Shown piece after piece: positions 8,042 through 16,302 of a stretch of DNA of 25,597 bases. The position numbers and the translations under genes are program-made. The DNA comes from Zymomonas sp. GTDB lineage: Bacteria; Pseudomonadota; Alphaproteobacteria; Sphingomonadales; Sphingomonadaceae. Below the pieces are notes generated by a model. That model made no database searches. It saw only the letters and a program-made list of their open reading frames with translations, and was not told the origin of the DNA. The stretch lies in assembly GCA_027489105.1 (NCBI GenBank), contig JAIYAJ010000300.1, positions 1-25,597 of the forward strand, read 5' to 3'. Numbering within the stretch: the stretch's first letter is position 1; each line of letters opens with the position of its first letter.

Positions 8042-8518
8042 TTATTGCCCAACAGCTGCCCGCTGCTCCTCGGGCGTCGCAGCGCGGTGGCCGTAGCTCA
8101 GCACAGTGGTGATCTGCCAGCCGCCATCGCGCCTGGCCCAGACCATCACGAATTTGGCGATGCCTTCGCAGCGCTGCGTCGCCAGTTCGCAGAAGCGATG
8201 CTCGCCTTCCTCGATCGCGCCATAATCCTTGATCGGATAGACGCGGAAGCTTGCGGGGATCAGTTCTCGCCGCACTTTGCCGCAGATATATTTGCGGACC
8301 CCATCGACCATCGCCTCCCGCTCGAACGTCGCACCGCCATTGTCGTGGTAGAAGGCGACCTTCGGATCGAAATAGCCGGAGAAGGTCGGAAGGTCGCAGC
8401 GATTATAGGCATCGAACACCTTGCCATCGAGCGCCGCGATTTCCTGCGTCAGAGGGTTTTCGGCGATCGGGGCGGGAGCGGTTGCGGCAAGGGCGGCCAA
8501 GGCTAGGGTGGCGAACAT
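8042..8518 (-). CDS. Exported NTF2-like (DUF4440/SnoaL-type) protein
   Basis: The 158-residue protein begins MFATLALAALAATAPAPIAE, a short signal peptide. The rest has the NTF2-like fold pattern: an N-terminal helix with ALDGKVFDAYNRCDLPTFSGYFDPKVAFYHDNGG, a middle REAMVDGVRKYICGK helix, then strands ending WQITTVLSYGHR. The family is a scaffold for small enzymes or ligand-binding proteins, so the specific function is open. Three cysteines in the mature part could form a disulfide in the periplasm. The start at 8518 is chosen for the signal peptide and an AGAGGAAG upstream; the frame stays open further but crosses the second repeat copy. Confidence 0.75.
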   Translation of the reverse strand: MFATLALAALAATAPAPIAENPLTQEIAALDGKVFDAYNRCDLPTFSGYFDPKVAFYHDNGGATFEREAMVDGVRKYICGKVRRELIPASFRVYPIKDYGAIEEGEHRFCELATQRCEGIAKFVMVWARRDGGWQITTVLSYGHRAATPEEQRAAVGQ

Positions 8519-8619
8519 GCGGAGGCTTCCTCTGGGATGGCTATTATTGTGTTCGGATCTTCGTGTGGACGGCGTCATCATCCCTGCAATCGTCTCGACC
8601 TGCCAGAGGCGCCGCCTTT

Positions 8620-8736
8620 CCCCTCCACCACGCTTCGCATGGTCCCCCTCCCCGTGCCGGGGAGGACCTTCGTCGCAAATACCCCCTAAGTTCCTCCCCG
8701 GCACGGGGAGGGGGACCGGCGCAGCCGGTGGAGGGG
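8620..8736. repeat. Structured GC-rich repeat, copy 2
   Basis: This 117-base unit is in the same orientation as the copy at 7815-7933, with the same outer arms and the same four-hairpin order. The last hairpin reads ACCGGC-GCA-GCCGGT instead of ACCGTC...GACGGT. Both sides of the stem changed together, which supports selection for pairing or origin from a structured family. The region 8519-8777 contains no gene. Confidence 0.85.
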
Positions 8737-8777
8737 AAGCACGCAACAAAGGGTCGACAGGAACCGCTATACTCCCC

Positions 8778-9107
8778 CTACCGCGTACCCTCCGGCGCCT
8801 CATCGCCGAACCGGATCGCCTGCGCATCCTTCCAGACCCGGTGCAACGCATCGCGCGGGGCGGTCAGGCCGATAGCGTCCATCCTCTCCTTCCACGCGCC
8901 AGCCGCTTCAGATGCCTGCAGCTGAAGCTCGGTCACCGGCTTCTCGTCGACCCAGGCGGACAGGGTGCCGGCATTGGCGAACAGGAGGATCAGGGCGGCG
9001 ACGGCGATGATGGTGGCGGTCCAGAGCACCGGGTGATCGCCCTCGATCGGGGTCGCGGACAGGTCGACCGGCGAGGCCAGTTCATGCTCCTTCAACTCGC
9101 GCGCCAT
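8778..9107 (-). CDS. Small single-span membrane protein of the O-acetylation operon
   Basis: The 109-residue protein has a cytoplasmic N-terminus of about 27 residues, one membrane helix (LWTATIIAVAALILLFANAG) and a soluble C-terminal half of about 60 residues predicted helical. I do not recognise a family. It follows the MBOAT gene by 13 bases with GGAGG before the ATG, so it is the last gene of the same transcript. Its topology suggests an accessory or coupling protein for the acyltransferase; this is inferred from context only. Confidence 0.75.
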   Translation of the reverse strand: MARELKEHELASPVDLSATPIEGDHPVLWTATIIAVAALILLFANAGTLSAWVDEKPVTELQLQASEAAGAWKERMDAIGLTAPRDALHRVWKDAQAIRFGDEAPEGTR

Positions 9108-9120
9108 CGCATCGCCTCCG

Positions 9121-10518
9121 TCAGAACTGATAATAGATGAAGGGCGCGACCCCTTCGTAGCGCATCGCGTCGACCAGGATGATCGCCACCGCCACCAGCA
9201 GGCCGAGCAAAGGCGCGGGCAGGCGGCGCAGGCGCAGCGCGATCGACTGGGCGAGATCGGGCGGGGTGAAGTGGAAAGCCATGCCGAGCAGGATGAGCGT
9301 GGCGAGCAGCGGCGTGGTCATGCCGTTGCTCCAGTTGCCGCGCCCCAGCCCGCCGAGGAAGGCGATCGCCCCGTCGAATGTATCGGCGCGGAAAAAAATC
9401 CAGCCGAGCGTTACGATGTGGAAGGTGACGAGGATCGCGAGCAGCTTGGGCAGGCCCGGCAGCCCCGCCTTGCGCCAGCAGGTCTCGATCACCTGCACGC
9501 CGCCATGGAGGCCGCCCCAGATGAGGAAGGTCCATTTCGCCCCGTGCCAGAAGCCGCCGAGCAGCATCGTCAGCAGGATGTTGCGGCACTGCATGGCGAG
9601 CCCGCCCTTGTTGCCGCCGAGGCCGATATAGAGATAGTCGCGCAGCCAGCTCGACAGGCTGATGTGCCAGCGGCGCCAGAAATCCTGAAGCGAGCTGGCG
9701 CGATAGGGCTGGTTGAAGTTGCGCGGGAAGCGATAGCCGAACAGCGCGGCGATGCCGATCGCCATGTCGCTATAGGCGGAGAAGTCGCAGTAGATCTGCA
9801 CCGCATAGCCATAGGCAGCCAGCAGCAGGTCGAGGCTCGAATGGGCCGAGGGATCGAAAAACACCGGATCGACCAGATTGACCGACAGTTCGGACGCGAC
9901 GACCGCTTTCTTGAACAGCCCCCAGACGATCAGCAGCAACGCCATGGCGACCATGTCGCGGTTGAGCCGGGGGGTCTTCTCGAACTGCGGCAGCAGATCC
10001 GCGCCGCGCACGATCGGTCCCGCGACGAGATGCGGGAAGAAGGACATGAGGAGCGTGATGTCGAGCAGCGAGGCCGCGCGCAGCCGCCCGCGATAGACGT
10101 CGATCAGATAGGACATGCCCTGAAAGGTGAAGAAGGACACGCCCACCGGCAGCACGATCTGCAGCAGCGGCAAATCCCGCGCCATGCCCCACCCGGCCAG
10201 CAGCACGCCCAGCTGTTCGAGGAAGAAGTCGTAATATTTGAAGAAGCCGAGAATACCGAGATTGGCGATGACGCCGATCGTCACCAGCGCCTTCTGCGTG
10301 CCGCGCGTCTGCGCCGCATAGATCAGCCGCGCCCCGCCCCAGTTGATGATGGCCGATGCGATCAGCAGCGCGACGAAGCGCCAGTCCCACGCGCCGTAGA
10401 ACACCCAGCTGGCGAGCAGCAGCAGCAACTTGCGCCATTCGTTGCTGCGCGACACCGCCCAGACGAGGACGAAGACGAGCAGGAAGAAGAGACCGAAGTC
10501 GAGGGTCGGGAACAGCAT
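9121..10518 (-). CDS. MBOAT family O-acyltransferase (AlgI/PatA-like)
   Basis: The 465-residue protein is a polytopic membrane acyltransferase of the MBOAT family in the AlgI/PatA/DltB branch. Visible marks are FQGMSYLIDVYRG (residues 132-144), SFFPHLVAGPIVRGADLLPQ (159-178), FRRWH-like WRRWHISLSSWLRDYLYIGLGG (281-302) and GGFWHGAKWTFLIWGGLHG (321-339), where H325 is the invariant catalytic histidine. These enzymes move an acetyl group from cytoplasmic acetyl-CoA across the membrane to a partner acting on polysaccharide or peptidoglycan. The gene lies eight bases after an SGNH protein gene, which fits the PatA-PatB or AlgI-AlgX/J arrangement. The length is normal and no motif is missing. The acceptor is not known. 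Confidence 0.9.
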   Translation of the reverse strand: MLFPTLDFGLFFLLVFVLVWAVSRSNEWRKLLLLLASWVFYGAWDWRFVALLIASAIINWGGARLIYAAQTRGTQKALVTIGVIANLGILGFFKYYDFFLEQLGVLLAGWGMARDLPLLQIVLPVGVSFFTFQGMSYLIDVYRGRLRAASLLDITLLMSFFPHLVAGPIVRGADLLPQFEKTPRLNRDMVAMALLLIVWGLFKKAVVASELSVNLVDPVFFDPSAHSSLDLLLAAYGYAVQIYCDFSAYSDMAIGIAALFGYRFPRNFNQPYRASSLQDFWRRWHISLSSWLRDYLYIGLGGNKGGLAMQCRNILLTMLLGGFWHGAKWTFLIWGGLHGGVQVIETCWRKAGLPGLPKLLAILVTFHIVTLGWIFFRADTFDGAIAFLGGLGRGNWSNGMTTPLLATLILLGMAFHFTPPDLAQSIALRLRRLPAPLLGLLVAVAIILVDAMRYEGVAPFIYYQF

Positions 10519-10526
10519 CTAGGCGG

Positions 10527-11927
10527 TCACCAACGCGACGCGGCGCCGGCCGCGAGATCGAGGTCAGCCTGGAGCCGGCCCGCAATGTCCTGCCCGCCAG
10601 CACTGTTGAAATGGACATAGTCGCCGCGCATCCGGGTCGGCTGGAGCTTGACCCAGCTGACCGCCGTGCAGCGGCCGCCCATGCGCGCTTCCCAATCCCA
10701 GAAACCGAGGCGGAGCTGTTGCGCAACCTTGCGCTGGACGTCGCGGACGGCTTTGAGGCCGGGCGGCGGGAACAGGGGCTTGGCTGTGATCGCCCAGCCG
10801 GTGCGCGGTGCCTCGGCGACGACGGCCGGCGCAGGGCGCGGCTGCGCGGGAGCAGTGCGCTGTCCCAGCGCGTCGAGCACATCGCTGATATCCTCGCTGT
10901 CCGATGGCTGCTCGGGCGGGGGTGTGACGGGGCCGGATGGCGGCAGGGTCACCGGCTCGATGCAGGGCGCGGGCGTGACCGTCGGCGCATTGTTGAGAAG
11001 ATCGGTCCGCCGGGTCAGCGCATCGGGCGCGCCCAGCAGCAGGATCGGTACGCGCCCCGCGAGACGGCGGATGCGGCCGATCTGGGTGCGCAGCGTGATC
11101 TCATATTCCTGAGGATTGACGCGCGGGGCGAAGCCCTCATTGGTCCCGAAGGCGATGACGATCAGATCGGGTTTGTAGCTGCGCAGTTCCTCGGCGACGA
11201 CCGAATCGTCGTTACGGCTGAAATGGATGAGCTGCGACCCGACAACACCCAGATTGGACAGCGCGACCCCGCCACGATCGCGGAAGGTCGCCCAGCTGGT
11301 GATCGTAACCGGCCCGCCATCCGTGACGACCGATACCGCGCCCTGGGCCTGGTCGAACTCCATTTCTCGGCATTCGGGCCGGGCGATCAGCGCACCGAGC
11401 TCGAACCGCTCGGACTGCCCCGCGACATTGATGACGAGCGCCCCTGCCCCCGGCTCCGCGATCGCGCAGATCACGAAGCGGTCGAACATCTGGTTGGCCG
11501 AGGCGGTCAGACCGATGCGCGCGCCCGAGGCATTGGAAGTGATGCTGAACCCCGACAGGCCGAGCGCTCCGCGTGGGTTCTGCGATCCTGCGCCGAAGAT
11601 CGACGAGATCGTCCAGCCGGGCGACATGTCGACGCTGACCCCGCGCGGATTATAGCCTTGAAAGGGCTTTCCCGGCGGCATCACCCCGCGCCCGGCGCTG
11701 CCGTAGCGCGCCTGCAGCGCGTCGCGCCACGCGCCGGTGATCGCGTCGCCGGCAGTGTGGCTGTCGCCGATCTGGAGGATATGGACCGGTTTGCCCCCGC
11801 CGCGCGCTTCCGCGAGCTTGTCGAAATAGGGGCGCAGCGCAGCATAGCCGCACAGCCCACCCGCGCAGTCGGCGGTAAGCGCCGGGGTCGCGGCAGTGGC
11901 GGCGGCCATCGCCAGCAGGCCGATCAT
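10527..11927 (-). CDS. SGNH/GDSL-family exported protein, likely O-acetyltransferase partner
   Basis: The 466-residue protein has a short signal peptide (MIGLLAMAAATAATPALTA) and an SGNH hydrolase fold. Block I is QIGDSHTAGD with catalytic Ser56, block III is AFGTNEGF near residue 280, and block V is DYVHF with Asp436 and His439. A beta-rich insertion lies between blocks I and III and a proline-rich linker at about 320-380. Proteins of this type beside an MBOAT transfer acetyl groups to, or remove them from, cell-wall or extracellular polysaccharides (PatB and AlgX/AlgJ are analogues). The ATG overlaps the upstream gene's stop by four bases (ATGA), which implies translational coupling. Confidence 0.85.
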   Translation of the reverse strand: MIGLLAMAAATAATPALTADCAGGLCGYAALRPYFDKLAEARGGGKPVHILQIGDSHTAGDAITGAWRDALQARYGSAGRGVMPPGKPFQGYNPRGVSVDMSPGWTISSIFGAGSQNPRGALGLSGFSITSNASGARIGLTASANQMFDRFVICAIAEPGAGALVINVAGQSERFELGALIARPECREMEFDQAQGAVSVVTDGGPVTITSWATFRDRGGVALSNLGVVGSQLIHFSRNDDSVVAEELRSYKPDLIVIAFGTNEGFAPRVNPQEYEITLRTQIGRIRRLAGRVPILLLGAPDALTRRTDLLNNAPTVTPAPCIEPVTLPPSGPVTPPPEQPSDSEDISDVLDALGQRTAPAQPRPAPAVVAEAPRTGWAITAKPLFPPPGLKAVRDVQRKVAQQLRLGFWDWEARMGGRCTAVSWVKLQPTRMRGDYVHFNSAGGQDIAGRLQADLDLAAGAASRW

Positions 11928-13171
11928 CGACGGTTCCTGCTCTGCTCGTCGAGCGCGGCGCCGATGTCGGCGGGCAGCAGATCGGTCGGGGCGCCCTTGG
12001 CAGGCGGGTTGGCGGCCGGGGCCTTGGGCTTCTCGACCCTGGGCTCGCTCTTGCCTTCCGTCTTGGGGCGCGCCTCGCCCTCGGCTCTCGGCTCGGCAGC
12101 AGGCGCGCTCGTCCGCGCGGGTGCCGCCGGCTCGTCGGCGAGCGGATCGTCGAGGCGCGGGAGCTTCGGCGCAGGCTTGGCAGGCAGCGGCGCGAGCGCC
12201 TCGGGTGATGGTGCGACGACAGGCGGCGGCGGGGCCGCGCCACCGGCACGCGCACGCGCCTGATCGACATAGCTGCGGATGCGGCCGGCAAGGCCGCGCG
12301 TGATCCGCACATAGCCCGCATAGGACATATGGATGCCGTCATTGGCGCGCATCAGCACCGGCTTGCCGGTGGCGGGATCAGGCAGATAGGCCGAATAGCG
12401 CCCGCCGGCATCGACGCTGTAGGGGGCGGTCTCGATGAAGGGCACGCCCAGCCGCCCCATCAGGTCGCGGTAGAAGGCGTTCATCCGCACGACGTCGGCG
12501 TCATAGGCCGCCTCGCGCATCTTGGGCAGGCCGACCCAATAGACGATCGCCCCCTGTTCGCGCAGCATGGCGACATAGGATGTGACGCGGCGCGCGATCG
12601 CCCCCTGCCATTTCGGGGTCAGCAGCGCATAGACATGACCGCCATCGGCGACGCCCATCATGTCGTTGGCGCCGAAGGAGATCACCGCGACGTCGACCGG
12701 CGCCTGTGCGAGCCGCGCACGATCATGTGTCTCGAGGTTCAGCGTGCGATAGCGCGTGAAGCCGGTCGCCTGCTGGCTGAACTTGACGACCTGGTAGCCC
12801 GACTTGCGGCTCAGCTGATTGTACAGCGCGGTCCAGATGCCGTCGCCGAAGCTGTCGCCGAACACGCCGACACGCACCGGACGGCCCGCCGCGATCGCGT
12901 TGACGATGCCGGGCTGGATCGCGCGCGTCTCGGCTGTGACCGGCTGTTCGGGAAGCGGCGTTCCGGCGGTCGGCTTGGCCGGGGCCGGCCCCTCGTCGCC
13001 GACCGGCGGCGGCGGCGCCACGTCGGCGTCGGAAGTAGCGATTTCGGCGGGCGCGACATAGCTCGCCCCGGGCGCGTCCCTGACGCCAAAGGCATAGCCG
13101 ATCGCTGCCCCCGCCGCCACGCCCAGAAACAAAACCGCCGTCCGATCGAGCAGAATGACCGCTGCCTTCAT
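11924..13171 (-). CDS. DUF459/SGNH-family exported protein
   Basis: The 415-residue protein starts with one membrane helix (VLFLGVAAGAAIGYAFGV), followed by a proline-rich stretch. An SGNH domain of the DUF459 type spans about 98-305: VGVFGDSFGDG with Ser107, SFGANDMMG (167-170) and DGIHMSYAGY with Asp278 and His281. The last 110 residues are rich in Pro, Ala and Lys/Glu and look disordered, possibly wall-interacting. It is the first gene of the four-gene operon and overlaps the next by four bases. The ATG at 13171 has GGGTGG upstream; an upstream TTG is unlikely. Having two SGNH proteins with one MBOAT suggests separate transferase and esterase roles, or two substrates. Confidence 0.85.
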   Translation of the reverse strand: MKAAVILLDRTAVLFLGVAAGAAIGYAFGVRDAPGASYVAPAEIATSDADVAPPPPVGDEGPAPAKPTAGTPLPEQPVTAETRAIQPGIVNAIAAGRPVRVGVFGDSFGDGIWTALYNQLSRKSGYQVVKFSQQATGFTRYRTLNLETHDRARLAQAPVDVAVISFGANDMMGVADGGHVYALLTPKWQGAIARRVTSYVAMLREQGAIVYWVGLPKMREAAYDADVVRMNAFYRDLMGRLGVPFIETAPYSVDAGGRYSAYLPDPATGKPVLMRANDGIHMSYAGYVRITRGLAGRIRSYVDQARARAGGAAPPPPVVAPSPEALAPLPAKPAPKLPRLDDPLADEPAAPARTSAPAAEPRAEGEARPKTEGKSEPRVEKPKAPAANPPAKGAPTDLLPADIGAALDEQSRNRR

Positions 13172-13359
13172 CGTGCCACCCGCACTTACTCCCAAACTAC
13201 CTCGACGCGGCTGGACTGGTCAGCGGAACGCGATACCGATCGTCCTTAATATGCGGTGCGGCGCACTGTCGAGCGCGATCGGGCGGCCGGACGCGGGCAG
13301 ATCACGGCTGGGCGGTTCGGAGGCCGGAAAAGCCCCCGAAACCGCCGCCACGGGCTCGA

Positions 13360-15177
13360 TCAGGCGCGGGCGCGCTGCTCGACGACGTTCTCCAAGATGG
13401 TCAACGGCAGGGCGCCTTCGAGCAGCACCTGGTGGAACTGGCGCAGATCGAACTTCGCGCCCTGGATCGCCTTCGCCTTCTCTCTCGCGCGCACCCAGCT
13501 CATATGGCCGACCTTGTAGCTGCACGCCTGGCCCGGCCAGACGCAGTAGCGGTCGATCTCGCGCTGCGTGCGCGGGCGGGCGAAGCCGCTCGCCTCGACC
13601 ATGTAATCGGTCGCCTTTTCGCGGCTCCACCGCTTGTAGTGGATGCCGGTGTCGGTCGCGAGGCGCACCGCCCGGAACAGGAAGCTCTGAAGGAAGCCGA
13701 CGCGGCCGAGCGGATCGTCGGCATAGAGGCCCATCTCATCCGCCAACTGCTCGGCATAGAGCGCCCAGCCCTCGACATAGGCACCGAAGGGCGCATCCTT
13801 GCGCAGCATCGGCAGATCCTTGGCTTCCTGTGCCAGGCTCAGCTGGAGGTGATGGCCCGGCGTGCCCTCATGATAGGTCAGGCTGGGCAGCGTGTAGCGC
13901 GGCCAGTCGCCGGTATCCTTGAGGTTGATATAATAGATCGCCCCGCGCGACCCATCGAGCGCGGCCGAGCTGTAATAGCCGTTGGGCGCGCCGTCCTGGA
14001 TGAAGGGGGGCACGCGCTTCACCTCCAGCGCGGCCTTGGGCAGCGTCGCGAAGGCCTCGGGCAGGCGCGCGTTGATGCCCTTCACGACACCGTTGATATA
14101 ATCGATCAGCTTGGCGCGGCCCGCATCGTCATTGTCGAACAGCTGGCGCGGATCCTTGTTGAGCGCGGTCAGCCGCTAGCCGACGCTGCCCTGGCTCATC
14201 CCCTGCCCCTTGAGGATGGTATCGATCTCGGCACTGATCTGGGCGACCTGTTCGAGGCCCATGCGGTGGACCTCCTCGGGGCTCAGCGTCGTCGTCGTCG
14301 CATTGGCGAGCGCATCGGCATAGAATTGGTCGCCATTGGGCAGGCGCCAGCAGCCCGCGTCATGGACCGCCTCCTTGCGCAGGCCGGTGACGAGCGCGAT
14401 CTGCCGGTCCAGCGCGGGAAAAACCTCGGCGGTAACGATCTTCTCCGCCATCGCCTGCCAGTCACCGGGGATGGCCTTCTCCTTCGTGCGGCGCGCGATC
14501 GACTCCACGAGAACGGTGCTGGCGACAGGCTGATCGCGCAGCGCCTTCAGCTGGCCAAGCGCGAGATCGAGGCAGAAGTCGGGCGCGAAGGCGCCGTAGC
14601 GGACATCCTCCTGCTGGAAGCGGGTGCTTTCGTCGAGCACGCGGGCGAAGGCGCGCAGCCGCTGGATATAGGCATCGGCGTCGCCCTTGGTCTCGATCAC
14701 ATGCTGGGAGTCGAGGAAATCGGGCACCGAGGCATAAGGCCCGCTCAGCTGGCTGATCGCATAAGGAACATAATAGCCGACGGTCGAGCCATAGGGATAG
14801 CGCGACGCGCCATCGACGCGCTTCTCGAGCATATAGGCGACGACGTCGTGGTTGAGCTGGCCGCTGGCCGACAGCTGAGCGCGGTCGATCGCCTTGAGCG
14901 CGGCAAGCGACGCCTTGTCGGCGGCAAGCGTGCGGGCCTGGCTCTCCTTGGTATAGCTGTCGAGCTGCGACCGCGCGGCAGCGCGCTTGCCCTTGTCGAG
15001 ACCCAGGCTGGTCGCCGTCTCGGGGCTCTCGTCGATGTCGCGCTCGAAGATGCCGTCGACGAGGGTGAGGAGCGCCTTGTCTGCGGCGCTGCCGGTCGTG
15101 GCGGCCTCGGCCAGGCGCGGCAGCATGCCGGCGAACAGAGCCAGGCCCGACGAGCCGATGAATTGACGTCTATCCAT
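13360..15177 (-). pseudogene. DUF885 metallopeptidase-like gene with in-frame TAG
   Basis: The reading frame spans 605 sense or stop positions, the normal size of exported DUF885 proteins, but codon 334 (14176-14178) is TAG. Before it is a Tat signal (MDRRQFIGSSGLALFAG) and the N-terminal half. After it the same frame continues as RLTALNKDPRQLF without any base shift, and contains the zinc motif HEGTPGHH (about 436-443) and EGWALYAEQLADEMG, the expected third ligand region. The break falls in the conserved stretch GMSQGSVG-stop-RL, so one substitution from a Glu or Gln codon explains it. The truncated product would lack the whole metal site. GGGAGAG eight bases before the ATG supports the start. 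Sequencing error is the main alternative. Confidence 0.88.
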
Positions 15178-15238
15178 GAAAAATCTCTCCCAGAGCGGGT
15201 TATGGGCCGGACACTAAGGTCGGCTGCGCGCGACGCAA

Positions 15239-15264
15239 GACTGTATGAGGCGACGAATACAGTC
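15239..15264. promoter_or_regulatory. Operator-like inverted repeat
   Basis: GACTGTAT and ATACAGTC form a perfect eight-base dyad with a ten-base spacer. It lies 62 bases upstream of the DUF885 start and downstream of ssrA. No T-run follows, so it resembles a dimeric repressor site more than a terminator. Confidence 0.4.
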
Positions 15265-15299
15265 GACCCCGATGCGTGCGACGAACTGTGGGAGAGAAA

Positions 15300-15641
15300 G
15301 GTCGGGGGGTTCTGTTGCCCGGCCCCCCCGGGGCCGCTGGATTCCGCTTCTGTTGCCCGGTGCGGACCGAACCGCGCTAATGCGTCGTAACCTTATCCGT
15401 TAGGATTCAGTTACGCGGCAATCGCGAGCGCCTCGTTATCGTTGGCACTTGTCATTTTGAACGGTTTTACGGCGCATTCAGGCCGGGCAAAAACATCGTC
15501 TTTGAACACACGTCGATCCTGGTTCGGCCCCGTCATGAAACTCGCCGAAGCGGGCTTCGTGGTGGAGCCGCCGGGTACTGCCCCCGGGTCCGCTGCATCT
15601 ATTCCACGACATCATTTATCACCATAGCCGGGCGAACCCGG
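15300..15641 (-). ncRNA. ssrA: tmRNA, circularly permuted two-piece form
   Basis: The tag frame at 15411-15446 reads ANDNEALAIAA followed by TAA. The acceptor piece ends at 15560 with CGGCTCC-A-CCA, and the coding piece begins near 15531 with GGGGCCG, which pairs with CGGCTCC to form the seven-base acceptor stem. The 28 bases between (15532-15559) are the internal spacer removed on processing. The T arm is CCGGG-GGCAGTA-CCCGG. The order acceptor piece, spacer, coding piece is the permuted arrangement of Alphaproteobacteria. tmRNA rescues stalled ribosomes and marks the nascent protein for proteolysis. The 5' and 3' outer ends are estimates from the promoter and from a G/C-rich stem near 15300. 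Confidence 0.93.
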
Positions 15642-15648
15642 CAGGGCC

Positions 15649-15677
15649 GATATAGGGGGACATGCAGCGGATTTGAA
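15649..15677 (-). promoter_or_regulatory. Probable ssrA promoter
   Basis: On the minus strand TTCAAA (15672-15677), a 17-base spacer and TATATC (15649-15654) lie just ahead of the acceptor piece of tmRNA. Each box matches the sigma-70 consensus at four of six positions and the spacing is ideal. Confidence 0.5.
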
Positions 15678-15719
15678 GGGCAAAGCGCGCCGATGGCAAA
15701 AAGCGCCGGCGCGACGCGC

Positions 15720-16157
15720 TCAATCCTTCTTCTTCAGTTCGGCGAGGATCTCGCGCAGCAGAACGACGTCCTCCGGTGGCGCAGCGGGCGCCTCGGGCTT
15801 CTTCTCTTCCGCCTTGTTGAGCTTGTGCACCTGGCGGACTAGCAGGAACATCACGAAGGCGACGATCAGGAAGTTGACGGCCACCGTGGCGAACTGACCA
15901 AAGCCGATCAGCGGAACACCCGCGCTCTTGAGGTCGGCATAGCTCGTCACCGAGCCCTTGAAGTCGGCCGGAATCGCGCCGAGCCGCAAGAAGTGGCTGG
16001 AGAAATCGAGCCCGCCGGTGAGGAAACCGATGACGGGCATGATGAGGTCGTCGGTCAGCGACGACACGATCTTGCCGAAGGCGGCGCCGATGATCACCGC
16101 CACAGCCAGATCGACCACATTACCCCGGTTGATGAAGGCCTTGAATTCGCTGAGCAT
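15720..16157 (-). CDS. mscL: Large-conductance mechanosensitive channel
   Basis: The 145-residue protein is a standard MscL: MLSEFKAFINRGNVVDLAVAVIIGAAFGKIVSSL forms the amphipathic N-helix and pore-lining TM1. A periplasmic loop follows, then TM2 (FATVAVNFLIVAFVMFLLVRQV) and a C-terminal helical bundle ending LREILAELKKKD. It is an inner-membrane pentameric pore that opens on membrane tension to release solutes in hypo-osmotic shock. The start at 16157 matches the family start MLxEFK and has AAGGGG ten bases upstream; an ATG three codons earlier (16166) is also possible. It is divergent from lemA, and a palindrome lies between the two. Confidence 0.96.
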   Translation of the reverse strand: MLSEFKAFINRGNVVDLAVAVIIGAAFGKIVSSLTDDLIMPVIGFLTGGLDFSSHFLRLGAIPADFKGSVTSYADLKSAGVPLIGFGQFATVAVNFLIVAFVMFLLVRQVHKLNKAEEKKPEAPAAPPEDVVLLREILAELKKKD

Positions 16158-16220
16158 CGCTCGCATCCCCTTTGGCTAGCCCATGAAATTGGTGCGTCGC
16201 GATCATCGCGCCTGCGCCAT

Positions 16221-16246
16221 AAAGGTCAAGCCGGCCATTGACCTTT
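16221..16246. promoter_or_regulatory. Symmetric dyad between mscL and lemA
   Basis: AAAGGTCAA and TTGACCTTT form a perfect nine-base inverted repeat with an eight-base spacer (GCCGGCCA). Each arm includes a -35-like TTGACC, one per strand. On the plus strand a 16-base spacer leads to TACCTG (16260-16265), a possible lemA promoter. A dimeric regulator bound here could control both genes. Confidence 0.45.
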
Positions 16247-16302
16247 GCCCGGGCGCGCCTACCTGTCGCAATAATACAGTCCGTTCTACAGGGATGCCCC
16301 GC

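Noticed and set aside
10356..12263. 635-codon plus-strand ORF opposite the SGNH genes.
   Set aside because: It is an Arg/Ala/Asp-rich shadow without motifs, whereas both minus-strand genes show complete SGNH blocks.
13432..15390. 652-codon plus-strand ORF opposite the DUF885 gene.
   Set aside because: Its length reflects GC-rich codon bias on the other strand. The minus frame contains a Tat signal and a zinc motif, so the plus ORF is a shadow even though the minus frame is broken.
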